64,000 bases of DNA from Prevotella sp. (GTDB lineage Bacteria > Bacteroidota > Bacteroidia > Bacteroidales > Bacteroidaceae): the NCBI GenBank assembly GCA_017443345.1, contig JAFSNR010000018.1:1-64000 (forward strand), given 5' to 3'. The notes beneath the pieces are model-generated. The model was not told where the DNA came from. It was given only the letters and a program-made list of their open reading frames with translations, and searched no databases. Positions 24,877-34,136 of the stretch are shown here, in pieces; the stretch's first letter is position 1, and each line of letters begins with the position of its first letter. Both the position numbers and the translations under genes were made by a program.

Positions 24877-27800
24877 ATGAGTTTCAAAGCAAAGAAGACA
24901 GCCTTGTACATTGGATTATGCTTTCTCGGCGTAATCAGTGCACAGCAGGTTTCGGCAGCTACAGAATCCGTAGCTTCCGTACAGCAAACGCAGAAGGCAA
25001 CTGGTCATGTGACAGACTCTCAGGGTCCGCTGATCGGTGCCACGGTCATGGAAAAGGGTACCAACAATGGTACGGTTACTGACTTCGAAGGTAACTTCAC
25101 CCTTAATGTAAAACCGGGTGCAACACTCGTCATCTCTTATGTCGGCTACGAGTCTCAGGAAGTTAAGGCAAGCGATCATGTACGCGTGAACCTTAAAGAA
25201 GACGGACACGTAGTAAACGAGGTGGTGGTTATCGGTTACGGTACCCAGCGCCGCGAGGCAGTAACTGGTTCTGTTGCCAACATTGGTGGTGATAAGCTGA
25301 ACCAGATTGCAGCTACCAACGCCGCTCAGGCCCTCCAGGGTCGTGTCGCTGGTGTGCTCATGACACAGACCTCTACCAAACCAGGTTCTGAGATGCAGAT
25401 CCGTATTCGTGGTCAGCGCTCACTGAGTGCAAGCAACGACCCGTTGATCGTGCTCGATGGTATCCCCTTCATGGGACAGCTTTCTGATATCAATCCTGCC
25501 GACATCAAGTCGATGGATATCCTGAAGGATGCCTCAGCAACTGCCATCTACGGTTCTCGTGGTGCCAACGGTGTGATCATCATCACTACAGTAAAGGGAA
25601 GCCAGGGTACTCCTGCCAAGGTATCCTATAATGGTTATGTAAGCTTCAAGAAAGTGTTCCACAAGTATCCAATGATGGATGGTCCTACTTTCTCTAAGAT
25701 GCGTCAGATAGCAGGAAAGTATCAGAACTCACTCGACGAGAATGAGAATACCAATACTGACTGGCAGGATCTGTACTATCAGACAGGTATCAGCCATAAC
25801 CATGACGTCAGTGTAGCTGGTGGTACCAATGGTGGTAGCTATAGCTTTGGTGCAGGTTACTATAAGGATGAGTCAGTTGTTCCTACTGAGGGTTACGATC
25901 GTATCAGCGTTCGCGGTAACTTCGATCAGATGGTTGGCAAGTGGTTCCGTTTCGGTCTGACCACCAACAACAGCTATCGCAAGACGCAGGGTGTTAACAA
26001 TATGTATAATGTATTGAGCACGACTCCTTTGGCAAGCCCATATGATGAGAATGGTAACCTGAAGCGTTACAACACGCTGCCTGCTGACGACCAGGTGGTT
26101 GTTACTAAGGAGACTGTTGAGCGTGACAAAGATGTATGGCTGAGCGAGAACAAGGGTATTGGATCTTATAATACACTCTTTGGTGAAGTGAAGTGTCCTT
26201 GGGTCGAGGGTCTGAGCTATCGTATCAACATCGGTTTGAACTTCCGTTCTTCAAAACAGGGAGGTTTCACTGGTACTGGTATTAATAACAAGGATGCCAA
26301 TGCAGTTAACAGTGGTTCTGTGTATGAGAACCAGACCCGTAACTGGGCTGTTGAGAACTTGCTGACTTACGACCATGCATTCGGAAAGCACAATCTCAAC
26401 TTGGTTGCTATGTACTCTGCAGAGCAGACAACCTACGAGCAGACTGGTGCATCTGCGCAGGAGATTCCTGCCGACTACTTCCAGTACTATGCACTCGACA
26501 AGGCTACTGGCCAGGCTAACCTCACTGGTTACAACTACTGGCAGAGTGGTTTGATCTCTTGGATGGGTCGTGCCATGTACTCTTATGATAATAAGTATAT
26601 GGTCTCTGTAGCTGTACGTTCTGATGCTTCTTCACGTCTGGCTAAGGGTCATCAGTGGCATACCTATCCTGCTGTTTCTGCAGGTTGGAACATCGCCCGT
26701 GAAAGCTTCATGGAGAATGCAACTTGGATCGACAACCTGAAACTGCGTGTAGGTTATGGTGAGACCTCTAACCAGGCTATCAGCCCCTATTCTACACTTG
26801 GTGGTCTTGCTATTCGCAACTATAACTTCGGTAACGGTACCAACTACAAGGCTGGTTACTATGTAAACTCACTGCCTAACCCTGATCTGGGTTGGGAGTA
26901 CTCTAAGACCTGGAACTTCGGTCTCGACTTCTCATTGTTCAATGGTCGTCTCTCTGGTACGTTCGAGTACTATACTCAGAAGACTAGTGACATTCTGCTC
27001 GATGTATCTCTGCCTTCTACCTCTGGTGTAAGCAGCTATACTGGTAACATTGGTAAGACTGAGAATAAGGGATGGGAGTTCACTTTGAACGGTATCATCA
27101 TCGACAACAAGAATGGTTGGAATTGGGATGCTGGTATCAACCTCTACGCAAACCGCAACAAGCTGACAGAGTTGGCTTCTGGTGCTGATCGTGATGAGGG
27201 CAACCGCTGGTTCGTAGGTTATCCTATTGATGTCATCTACGACTATGAGTATGAAGGTCTGTATCAGGCAGGCGAAGAGGCTGCCATGAACATCCTTGAG
27301 CCAGGTGGTAACATTGGTATGATTAAGGTGAAGTACACTGGCGACTACGACGCAAATGGCCTGCCAACCCGTCAGATTGGTCCTGAGGATCGTCAGATTA
27401 TCAGTATGGAGCCGAAGCTTATGGGAGGTTTCAACACCACAGTAGGTTACAAGGGCTTTGACCTGACCGTCATCGGTGCCTTCCAGATTGGTGGTAAGCT
27501 GATTTCTGCCATCCACTCTTCAAATGGTTACCTGAACATGCTGACAGGTCGTCGTAACAATATCGACATTGACTATTGGACAGAGAGCAACACTGGTGCC
27601 AAGTATCCGAAACCTGGTGGTATCCAGAGTGGTGATAACCCCAAATATGGTTCAACGCTTGGTTACTTCGATGCCGGCTATCTGAAGATTCGTGCCATTA
27701 CACTCGGTTACAACTTCGACAGCCTGAAGTGCATCAAGGACTTCGGTATCAGCCGTCTGCGCCTCTATGCTACAGTACAGAACCCGTTCGTACTCTTCTC

Positions 27801-27966
27801 GCCATTCAACAACGAGAGCGGACTTGATCCTGAGACCAACTCTTGGGCAAACGAGAATACAGCTGTTGGATTCAGCGAGTACTCTGGCAAGCACAAGATG
27901 CCTATCGTAGGTTATAACACGCCTTCAACCCGCAACTTCCTGTTCGGTCTTAACGTGACGTTCTAA
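24877..27966 (+). CDS. SusC/RagA family TonB-linked outer-membrane transporter
   Basis: A 1029-residue outer-membrane beta-barrel for import of glycan or peptide ligands together with the SusD-like lipoprotein. Seen: signal peptide ending near VSA, a carboxypeptidase-regulatory-like domain (GHVTDSQGPLIGATVMEKG), a TonB-box-like segment (EVVVIGYGTQ), plug with SIRG-type motif (IRIRGQRSLSASNDPLIVLD) and a terminal aromatic residue (NVTF). Starts at ATG 24877, 53 bp after the -7 box. No enzyme genes accompany this locus. Confidence 0.95.
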   Translation: MSFKAKKTALYIGLCFLGVISAQQVSAATESVASVQQTQKATGHVTDSQGPLIGATVMEKGTNNGTVTDFEGNFTLNVKPGATLVISYVGYESQEVKASDHVRVNLKEDGHVVNEVVVIGYGTQRREAVTGSVANIGGDKLNQIAATNAAQALQGRVAGVLMTQTSTKPGSEMQIRIRGQRSLSASNDPLIVLDGIPFMGQLSDINPADIKSMDILKDASATAIYGSRGANGVIIITTVKGSQGTPAKVSYNGYVSFKKVFHKYPMMDGPTFSKMRQIAGKYQNSLDENENTNTDWQDLYYQTGISHNHDVSVAGGTNGGSYSFGAGYYKDESVVPTEGYDRISVRGNFDQMVGKWFRFGLTTNNSYRKTQGVNNMYNVLSTTPLASPYDENGNLKRYNTLPADDQVVVTKETVERDKDVWLSENKGIGSYNTLFGEVKCPWVEGLSYRINIGLNFRSSKQGGFTGTGINNKDANAVNSGSVYENQTRNWAVENLLTYDHAFGKHNLNLVAMYSAEQTTYEQTGASAQEIPADYFQYYALDKATGQANLTGYNYWQSGLISWMGRAMYSYDNKYMVSVAVRSDASSRLAKGHQWHTYPAVSAGWNIARESFMENATWIDNLKLRVGYGETSNQAISPYSTLGGLAIRNYNFGNGTNYKAGYYVNSLPNPDLGWEYSKTWNFGLDFSLFNGRLSGTFEYYTQKTSDILLDVSLPSTSGVSSYTGNIGKTENKGWEFTLNGIIIDNKNGWNWDAGINLYANRNKLTELASGADRDEGNRWFVGYPIDVIYDYEYEGLYQAGEEAAMNILEPGGNIGMIKVKYTGDYDANGLPTRQIGPEDRQIISMEPKLMGGFNTTVGYKGFDLTVIGAFQIGGKLISAIHSSNGYLNMLTGRRNNIDIDYWTESNTGAKYPKPGGIQSGDNPKYGSTLGYFDAGYLKIRAITLGYNFDSLKCIKDFGISRLRLYATVQNPFVLFSPFNNESGLDPETNSWANENTAVGFSEYSGKHKMPIVGYNTPSTRNFLFGLNVTF

Positions 27967-27995
27967 AGGTAAAAAGGTAAAAAAGTAAAAAAGAA

Positions 27996-29954
27996 ATGAT
28001 TATGAAAACTAAGAGTATCAAATATATCCTCGCTGCGGGTCTTGTTTGCTGTGGTCTCTCCTCAACTATGACCTCCTGCAATGACGTGCTCGACGAGCAG
28101 CCCCGTAGCCAGTTCGATCCGACTTTCTTCAATACGAAGTCGGGTATCGAGGGCGGTCTGACATCGCTCTATGCTCACCTGCGCTACTTCTATGGCAATG
28201 GTTATTATCTGAACACCTTGGAGACGGGTACTGATGAGTATACATATGCTCAGTCTGCCGATGGTAACTTCAAGGACGCTGACCTCTCTGGTGTTGGTTC
28301 TGTTACTTCTACCAGTACAGTTGCTGGTGGCGCATGGGGAACCCTGTTTGCTAACATCAATACTTGTAGTGGTGTTATCGAGAATGGTGAGGCATCTGGT
28401 ATCGATGCAGCATTGCTCGCTGAGGCTTACTTCTTCCGTGCATTCGATTACTTCATCCTGGTTCAGACCTATGGTGGTGTACCCCTTGATCTCGGTGCTG
28501 GTGAGTTGAAGTTCAACACCTCCAGTGTTCGTACCTCTGTACGTAACACCGTTCCTGAGGTTTATACCAAGTGTATCTTCCCTGATCTGGAGAAGGCTGT
28601 TAACGACCTGCCTGAGAATCCCCGTCTCACAGGTACTGCTACCAAGAACCTGGCACGCCTGTATCTGTCAAAGGCTTATCTGACATACGCATGGTGGCTG
28701 GAGAATCCGAATAACATTCCTACCTATCCTGAGTGCAGCCGCGATGCTAGCCAGGCTCAGAGCTACTTCAAGAAGGCTTACGACACAGCTAAGCAGGCTA
28801 TTGACAATCCTGGTCCTTATAAGCTCCAGCCTACATTCTACGATGTTAACGTAGCTACCAATGACCGTAACTCTGAGATCATGCTCTATGCTGATCACGA
28901 TGAGGACGAGAAATATGGTAATGGTGGTACTGGTTATGGTTGGGGTAGCGGTGGTTCTCCTGAGAACTTCGCTTACTGGATGGAGACCTGGAACTACACT
29001 GAGATGATTGCCAAAGATCCTTCAGGTAACAATATCAACCCCGTTCAGCGTGAGGCTGTTCAGGGCCTCGGACGTCCTTGGACCCGTATGGCTCCTGTTG
29101 CTGATGCATTCATGAAGGGTGGTGTCTGGGAAGACGAAGTTAAGGCTATCGACTCTCGCTACGATGCAACCTTTACGCTGAGCTATTTCACCAATTGGCA
29201 CAAGGCTGGTAACCCTGCAGAATATGTAGTAGGTGCTAACGGCATGAAGGTTGGTAAGGACGAGATTTACTTCTCTTGGGTTCCTGAGAGCGATGACAGC
29301 AAGATCAACTATACTGGTGCCGATGGTAAGTTGGGCTTTGGTGAGATGGAAGGACGCGCAGACTTCGTAGTAGCTGTAAACCATATCAGCCGTAAGAAGT
29401 ACCCCATCAACTGGAAGCTCGGTATCTACCGTACAGACAACAATGGTGGCCTTGGTTCTAAGGTGAACGGTGGTAGCCCCCGTCCTTGGAATGTTGCCAA
29501 GTTCTCTGAGTTCTATCTCATCGCTGCTGAGGCTGCTGTGAAACTCGGTGACAACGATAGTGCCAAGAAGTATGTCAACGTTCTTCGTGAGCGTGCCGGA
29601 AAGCAGACCTACTGCGTGAACAAGAGAGCTCCTCAGTCTGCCGACTTCAGTGCAGAGATGGTTGCTGCCACACCTGCTACGATTACTATCGACTTCATTC
29701 TCGACGAGCGTAGCCGTGAGTTCTGGGGTGAGGGATACCGTTGGTTCGACCTCGTTCGTACCCAGAAGTGGGCAGAGCGTGCTACCACCTATCACATTGC
29801 TGGCTCAGGCTATACTGATAAGGATCTGGAGGAGGTTAAGCGCGACATTCCCGCTGGTTACTACATCCGTCCTATCCCACAGGGTCAGCTTGATGGTATG
29901 GAGATGTCTGCTGAGGAGAAAGCTGCATATCAGAATCCCGCATATAGGAATTAA
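27996..29954 (+). CDS. SusD/RagB family surface glycan-binding lipoprotein
   Basis: A 652-residue lipoprotein (Cys in TMTSCND) that caps the SusC barrel and binds substrate. Typical SusD features: RSQFDPTFFNTKSG near the N-terminus, TPR-like helices with LAEAYFFRAFDYFILVQTYGGVP, and C-terminal FILDERSREFWGEGYRWFDLVRT. The stretch between susC and susD (AGGTAAAA repeats, then ATGATTATGAAA) closely resembles the same junction in the other locus at about 37 kb. A second in-frame ATG lies at 28002. Confidence 0.94.
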   Translation: MIMKTKSIKYILAAGLVCCGLSSTMTSCNDVLDEQPRSQFDPTFFNTKSGIEGGLTSLYAHLRYFYGNGYYLNTLETGTDEYTYAQSADGNFKDADLSGVGSVTSTSTVAGGAWGTLFANINTCSGVIENGEASGIDAALLAEAYFFRAFDYFILVQTYGGVPLDLGAGELKFNTSSVRTSVRNTVPEVYTKCIFPDLEKAVNDLPENPRLTGTATKNLARLYLSKAYLTYAWWLENPNNIPTYPECSRDASQAQSYFKKAYDTAKQAIDNPGPYKLQPTFYDVNVATNDRNSEIMLYADHDEDEKYGNGGTGYGWGSGGSPENFAYWMETWNYTEMIAKDPSGNNINPVQREAVQGLGRPWTRMAPVADAFMKGGVWEDEVKAIDSRYDATFTLSYFTNWHKAGNPAEYVVGANGMKVGKDEIYFSWVPESDDSKINYTGADGKLGFGEMEGRADFVVAVNHISRKKYPINWKLGIYRTDNNGGLGSKVNGGSPRPWNVAKFSEFYLIAAEAAVKLGDNDSAKKYVNVLRERAGKQTYCVNKRAPQSADFSAEMVAATPATITIDFILDERSREFWGEGYRWFDLVRTQKWAERATTYHIAGSGYTDKDLEEVKRDIPAGYYIRPIPQGQLDGMEMSAEEKAAYQNPAYRN

Positions 29955-29990
29955 TGTATTAGTTAGGTAAAAAGATTCTATTTTCTGGAG

Positions 29991-30023
29991 CACTGGTTGT
30001 CATCATGACGACCAGTGTTTTTT
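29991..30023 (+). terminator. Rho-independent terminator after the SusC/SusD operon
   Basis: CACTGGTTGTCA (29991-30002), loop TCA, TGACGACCAGTG (30006-30017), then six T. One G-U pair in the 12-bp stem. Confidence 0.9.
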
Positions 30024-30052
30024 ATGTACTATGAGGGAAAAGTGCCAATAAA

Positions 30053-30084
30053 TTTGGCTTTTCCCTCGTTTTATCGTATCTTTG
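30053..30084 (+). promoter_or_regulatory. Promoter of the GT2 gene
   Basis: TTTG (30053-30056), 20 bp, TATCTTTG (30077-30084); AAGGAG lies a few bases before ATG 30117. Confidence 0.8.
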
Positions 30085-30116
30085 CACTCGAAACAGTAAT
30101 AATAAGGAGTAAGAAG

Positions 30117-31058
30117 ATGGTAAAACTTGCAACTGTATCCCCCTGCTATAATGAAGAGGCTGTCCTTCAACATTCGGTGGAGAGACTGACTGAACTATTC
30201 AATCGGATGATAGCTGAAGGGCTGATCTCCAGCGATAGTATGATGGTGTTTGTCAACGATGGAAGCCGTGATAGCACTTGGGAGATCATTGAGCAGTTGC
30301 ATCGTGAGAATCAGTTCGTAAAAGGCATTAACCTTTCACGTAATGAAGGCCACCAGACAGCTATCTTTGCTGGTATGATGACAGCACGTGAGTGGGCTGA
30401 TGCCGTGATTACCCTTGATGCTGATTTGCAGGATGATATTGAGTGCATCCCTCAGATGGTAAAGCATTTCATTGAGGGGAATGATATCGTTTATGGTGTG
30501 AAAGTGTCGCGACAGGCTGATCCCTTTATGAAGCGTATGTCTGCACAGGCATTCTATAAGCTGCAGAGTTCGATGGGTGTCGAGAGCGTGTTCAATCATG
30601 CTGATTTCCGTCTGATGAGCCGTCGTGCCCTAGATATGCTGGCTAATTATAAGGAGCATAACCTCTATCTACGTGGTCTGATTCCACAGATCGGTCTTCG
30701 TTCTACGACTGTCGACGACGTCATCAGTGAGCGTTTTGCAGGCTCTTCTAAATATACGTTGAAGAAGATGCTTCATCTGGCCATGAACGGCATCACTGCT
30801 TTCAGTATCAAACCCATGCACGCCGTCTTCTATCTTGGACTCTTCTTCCTCTTGATAGCCTTCTGCATCGCCCTTTACGTGGCCCGTGCCTGGATTGTAG
30901 GAACGGCTATACCAGGTTGGTCGTCACTGATTGTCTCTATTTGGCTGGTAGGTGGTTTTATTATCCTCAGTGTTGGTATAGCGGGTATTTACATTGGTAA
31001 TATCTATACGGAGGTAAAGCGTCGTCCGCTTTACCATATACAAGAGATCTTGGATTAA
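30117..31058 (+). CDS. GT2 family glycosyltransferase, polyprenyl-phosphate type
   Basis: A 313-residue GT-A enzyme resembling DPM1/GtrB-type transferases that move a sugar to polyprenyl phosphate. Seen: N-terminal SPCYNEEAVL, VNDGSRDST, the metal-binding ITLDADLQDD, HADFRLMSRRAL, and two C-terminal membrane helices (about residues 225-250 and 260-285) in place of a soluble tail. Likely supplies a lipid-linked sugar for cell-surface glycan or lipid modification; sugar unknown. Single gene between two terminators. Confidence 0.9.
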   Translation: MVKLATVSPCYNEEAVLQHSVERLTELFNRMIAEGLISSDSMMVFVNDGSRDSTWEIIEQLHRENQFVKGINLSRNEGHQTAIFAGMMTAREWADAVITLDADLQDDIECIPQMVKHFIEGNDIVYGVKVSRQADPFMKRMSAQAFYKLQSSMGVESVFNHADFRLMSRRALDMLANYKEHNLYLRGLIPQIGLRSTTVDDVISERFAGSSKYTLKKMLHLAMNGITAFSIKPMHAVFYLGLFFLLIAFCIALYVARAWIVGTAIPGWSSLIVSIWLVGGFIILSVGIAGIYIGNIYTEVKRRPLYHIQEILD

Positions 31059-31062
31059 GAAA

Positions 31063-31090
31063 TATCCCCGCTGACTTTCCAGCGGGGATA
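31063..31090. terminator. Bidirectional terminator between convergent genes
   Basis: TATCCCCGCTG (31063-31073), loop ACTTTC, CAGCGGGGATA (31080-31090). Perfect 11-bp stem between the GT2 gene and the DUF2264 gene; T/A-rich on both sides. Confidence 0.88.
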
Positions 31091-31098
31091 ATTGTTGT

Positions 31099-32361
31099 TT
31101 ACCATTTGTCGCGGGTCTGGATATCGTCGCCCCAGCGATGATCCTTCGGGAAAGGCTGTCCTCCCCAGGCTTTGACCTGTGTCCAAGGTTGTGCTTCATC
31201 AGTCCAGAAAGGATGATTTGCAGGTAATCCGAGTGGCATAAAGGCCAGACTGGTCATATAGAGCGAGCCATTGTTTGTATACCAGTCGGCAGTCTCTGGC
31301 TGTGAGCCACAGAAACCGATAGTCAGGTAGCCGGCATCGTTGAAATTCTGCTGAAAATCAAACATTCTGTGAAGCACCTTCGTCAAGGCTGCGCGTACCT
31401 GTCCGTTGGAAAGGTCACTTGGCAGTTTCTGATACCATGCCATCAAGGCAAGAGGTTGCATGGCTGCCATTCGATAAGGAGTACTGCGTCCAATAACGGG
31501 GAAGGTACCTTCTGGTGAGATGAAACGTTCGAGGATGATGGCGAACTTCTGAGCACGTTTCAAGGCACGGTCGTGGTACTTCTGGTAGTCGAGACGTGAG
31601 TTGTATTTCGAATCGACCATCGCCTGAAGCGTCTCCAGATACATTGCATGGAAAACGTAGCTTGAATAGTAGTCAAAAGCGAAGACGGGACCGTCTGCAT
31701 ACCAGCCATCACCTACATACCATTCCTCAACCTTCCTGCATGCGGTATTCACGCGGAACTCATCGAATGGTGCATGGGCTTTGGCCAGCAGACTCTCGAT
31801 GGTCGATGAGAAAAGGAACCAGTTGGTGTAGGGAGGATCAATCTTACGCATGCCCTGGAACTCCTTGATATAACGCTGTTTGGTCACATCGTCGAGTGGC
31901 ATCCATAATGTGTCCCAGGCACGGAGGAATGACTCAGCGATATAGGCAGCATCCACGAGGTTCTGTCCTGCCTTGCCCCAGCAGAGATAATCAGGCGATT
32001 CAGGATCCACAGCGTTTTTATAGGCAGCGAGAGCCCACTCACGGAGCTGGCGGCGCTGCTGTCCTTCTACCGTATCGTCATCAGGAAGGGTCAGCCAAGG
32101 GGCGATACCTGCCATCAGACGTCCGAAGGTCTCCATATAGACTACTGAACGATCACGATTGTCAAACGATGGCGAGAACTCTGTCTTCATGTTCTTCTGC
32201 AACTCACCCTTGGCCATGTTTTCCAACACAGGTTGTGCCATCTTATAGGCCAGTGAGCACCAGTATTCACGATCGTTCTGCTGAACGTTTTTTGTTTTCT
32301 TAGCTGCCTGGAGTGGCAGTAGCAGCGCTAAGGCTGCCATCATGATGATAAGTCTTTTCAT
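31099..32361 (-). CDS. DUF2264 (GH154-like) protein, predicted exported
   Basis: A 420-residue protein with a signal peptide (to about residue 19, LLLPLQAA) and an (alpha/alpha)-barrel-like sequence typical of DUF2264, which includes the GH154 beta-glucuronidases. Seen: YMETFGRLMAGIAPWL, YLCWGKAGQNLVDAAYI and GDGWYADGPVFAFDYYSSYV. With the lyase and GH105 gene it suggests attack on a uronic-acid-bearing glycan. It overlaps the upstream lyase gene by 4 bp and is the last gene of the operon. Confidence 0.82.
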   Translation of the reverse strand: MKRLIIMMAALALLLPLQAAKKTKNVQQNDREYWCSLAYKMAQPVLENMAKGELQKNMKTEFSPSFDNRDRSVVYMETFGRLMAGIAPWLTLPDDDTVEGQQRRQLREWALAAYKNAVDPESPDYLCWGKAGQNLVDAAYIAESFLRAWDTLWMPLDDVTKQRYIKEFQGMRKIDPPYTNWFLFSSTIESLLAKAHAPFDEFRVNTACRKVEEWYVGDGWYADGPVFAFDYYSSYVFHAMYLETLQAMVDSKYNSRLDYQKYHDRALKRAQKFAIILERFISPEGTFPVIGRSTPYRMAAMQPLALMAWYQKLPSDLSNGQVRAALTKVLHRMFDFQQNFNDAGYLTIGFCGSQPETADWYTNNGSLYMTSLAFMPLGLPANHPFWTDEAQPWTQVKAWGGQPFPKDHRWGDDIQTRDKW

Positions 32362-34136
32362 TGAATGGTGTATTTAATTCTGTTGTTAGTTTTTGTTGAT
32401 TTCACCGAGAGGATGATACGGTACATCTTAGGTCCCCACACCCTTTGGAGCAGTGGGTCGAGATGGTTGCTGATATCCTCTATGCTGGCAGAGAGTTGGC
32501 TAGCATCGAAATGGATATGTTTCAATGCATCAGGGTCAAGGGTGATGAACATCAGTCGTGTAGGCTGGCGATAGTCGCTCAGTACATAGTCCTCAGTGAC
32601 AGAAATGCCCGATTTCATCGCTGTAACGGTCCGTTTCCATGATTTCACCGCAGCCTCGGCAGGATAGGCCCCTGCGATATCAAGGCAGAGTTGTCCCTCC
32701 TTGTGACTGATGAACTTGGCTGCATATTCTTTGCCGTCTTTCTGGTCGATGCCGTTAATCTGGGGCAGATTGTGATAGCCCGACTGCATGGTCCATATCT
32801 CGTAGCGGTCCTTCGAGAAAGTCTTGGCTGTATATTCACCAACGGCAGGATCGATGAACATAGGCTCATTGTTGGCGTAGATGATGAAAGAGCCAACATC
32901 GTTGTGATTGTGACTCTCACCATTATTGCCACCCTTCATGGCCACATACAGATGGCCTCTGCGAGCTGTCATGATCTGGAGGTCATTCAGCCACACATCT
33001 TTTAGTAATGGTTCACGAGGCTGTTCAGCGATGAAATCGCGGATATGGCGCAGGAAAAACAACTCACGTCCAAGCGATGGGAAGTTATCACTTTTGGCAT
33101 AAAGGGCCGCAGGATCTTTCAATACGCCTTTCTGACGTCCTATGAAGGCCCCTAGTTCACGCAGGGTCTTATCGTTCAGCCAAAGTCCGAAAGGATAGGC
33201 GATATTCACATTCAAAACATCCTTGTTCTCGTGGGCATCGGCAAAGGTCACGCAGTAGTTATTGCCGATGTAGGTATTATAGGCATAGGCAGCCATGTTT
33301 TTGATCTTGTTGACATCTTTAACCTGTAAACCGTCAGCCGTAAACAAACGTAGCACTTCAAACAGTGAGGCTGCTGCGCGATCCCAATAGTGGGGCCCTT
33401 CATCGCAACCACCATCTTCTGGATAGGCGTCGATAAATAGTTGAGTGGCCTTCTGTATCTGAGCAATGGCTTTGTTCTTTCGAGCCTCGTCCTTCTCACA
33501 GATGAGCACACAGGTCAGCCAGTTGGAGCAGATCCATGGGTTCCAGTTCATACCAGCCGTCTTCCACCAATAGTCTTTCTCCAAGGCAGGCACGAGGATG
33601 CGCCTTTCGATTTCACGGTCTATGCGCTGGCAAAGGTCTGGTGAGAATTGGTTGAACTGCTTTTCAAGCATATACCTCGTCCAGACGATGAGACTGGCAG
33701 TTTCTGCGTTAAAGAGGTCTACCTCTTGAAGTTCTGCCAAGGGTATGGCCTTGCCGTAGTGGGCAGGGATGCCCCACCACGTTTCTTCGCAAAAACTTCC
33801 TATTCCATCGATGATATCCTTCATGAATCGTCCCTTACCCTCCATGATTTCTGCCATCACGATGGCTGCCAGCTGGCGACGCTTTTCAAAACAGATACCT
33901 TCATAGTTTACACGGTTACCTGTCTGTTTGTTTTCCGCAAAGACCGTCCATGGTAGCGATGTCCATGATTTACCTTGATACTGTTCTCCATATCTGATAT
34001 AGCTCTGGCGCATCTCATCAGGTATAGAGTCGCGCCAGAACGTATCGTCAGCCTGTGGCAGCAGCCCAGCAACAGAGTAGTCAGTTATAAACCATAAGCT
34101 ATAAACTATAAACAAAAAAACTTTCCAGTTTCTCAT
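32358..34136 (-). CDS. Heparinase II/III family polysaccharide lyase
   Basis: A 592-residue exported protein: signal sequence, an (alpha/alpha)-barrel domain (NWNPWICSNWL, PEDGGCDEGPHYWDRAA) and a C-terminal beta-sheet domain with the family block GESHNHNDVGSFIIYANNEP and DRYEIWTMQSGYHNLP. Such lyases cut next to uronic acids by beta-elimination and leave an unsaturated sugar, the substrate of the GH105 enzyme encoded next door. The fold name does not imply heparin; family (PL12, 21, 33, 37 or other) cannot be fixed by eye. Confidence 0.85.
   Translation of the reverse strand: MRNWKVFLFIVYSLWFITDYSVAGLLPQADDTFWRDSIPDEMRQSYIRYGEQYQGKSWTSLPWTVFAENKQTGNRVNYEGICFEKRRQLAAIVMAEIMEGKGRFMKDIIDGIGSFCEETWWGIPAHYGKAIPLAELQEVDLFNAETASLIVWTRYMLEKQFNQFSPDLCQRIDREIERRILVPALEKDYWWKTAGMNWNPWICSNWLTCVLICEKDEARKNKAIAQIQKATQLFIDAYPEDGGCDEGPHYWDRAAASLFEVLRLFTADGLQVKDVNKIKNMAAYAYNTYIGNNYCVTFADAHENKDVLNVNIAYPFGLWLNDKTLRELGAFIGRQKGVLKDPAALYAKSDNFPSLGRELFFLRHIRDFIAEQPREPLLKDVWLNDLQIMTARRGHLYVAMKGGNNGESHNHNDVGSFIIYANNEPMFIDPAVGEYTAKTFSKDRYEIWTMQSGYHNLPQINGIDQKDGKEYAAKFISHKEGQLCLDIAGAYPAEAAVKSWKRTVTAMKSGISVTEDYVLSDYRQPTRLMFITLDPDALKHIHFDASQLSASIEDISNHLDPLLQRVWGPKMYRIILSVKSTKTNNRIKYTIQ

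Noticed and set aside
32358..34136. Heparin degradation locus
   Set aside because: The heparinase II/III fold covers lyases for many uronic-acid polymers, and no sulfatases are present.
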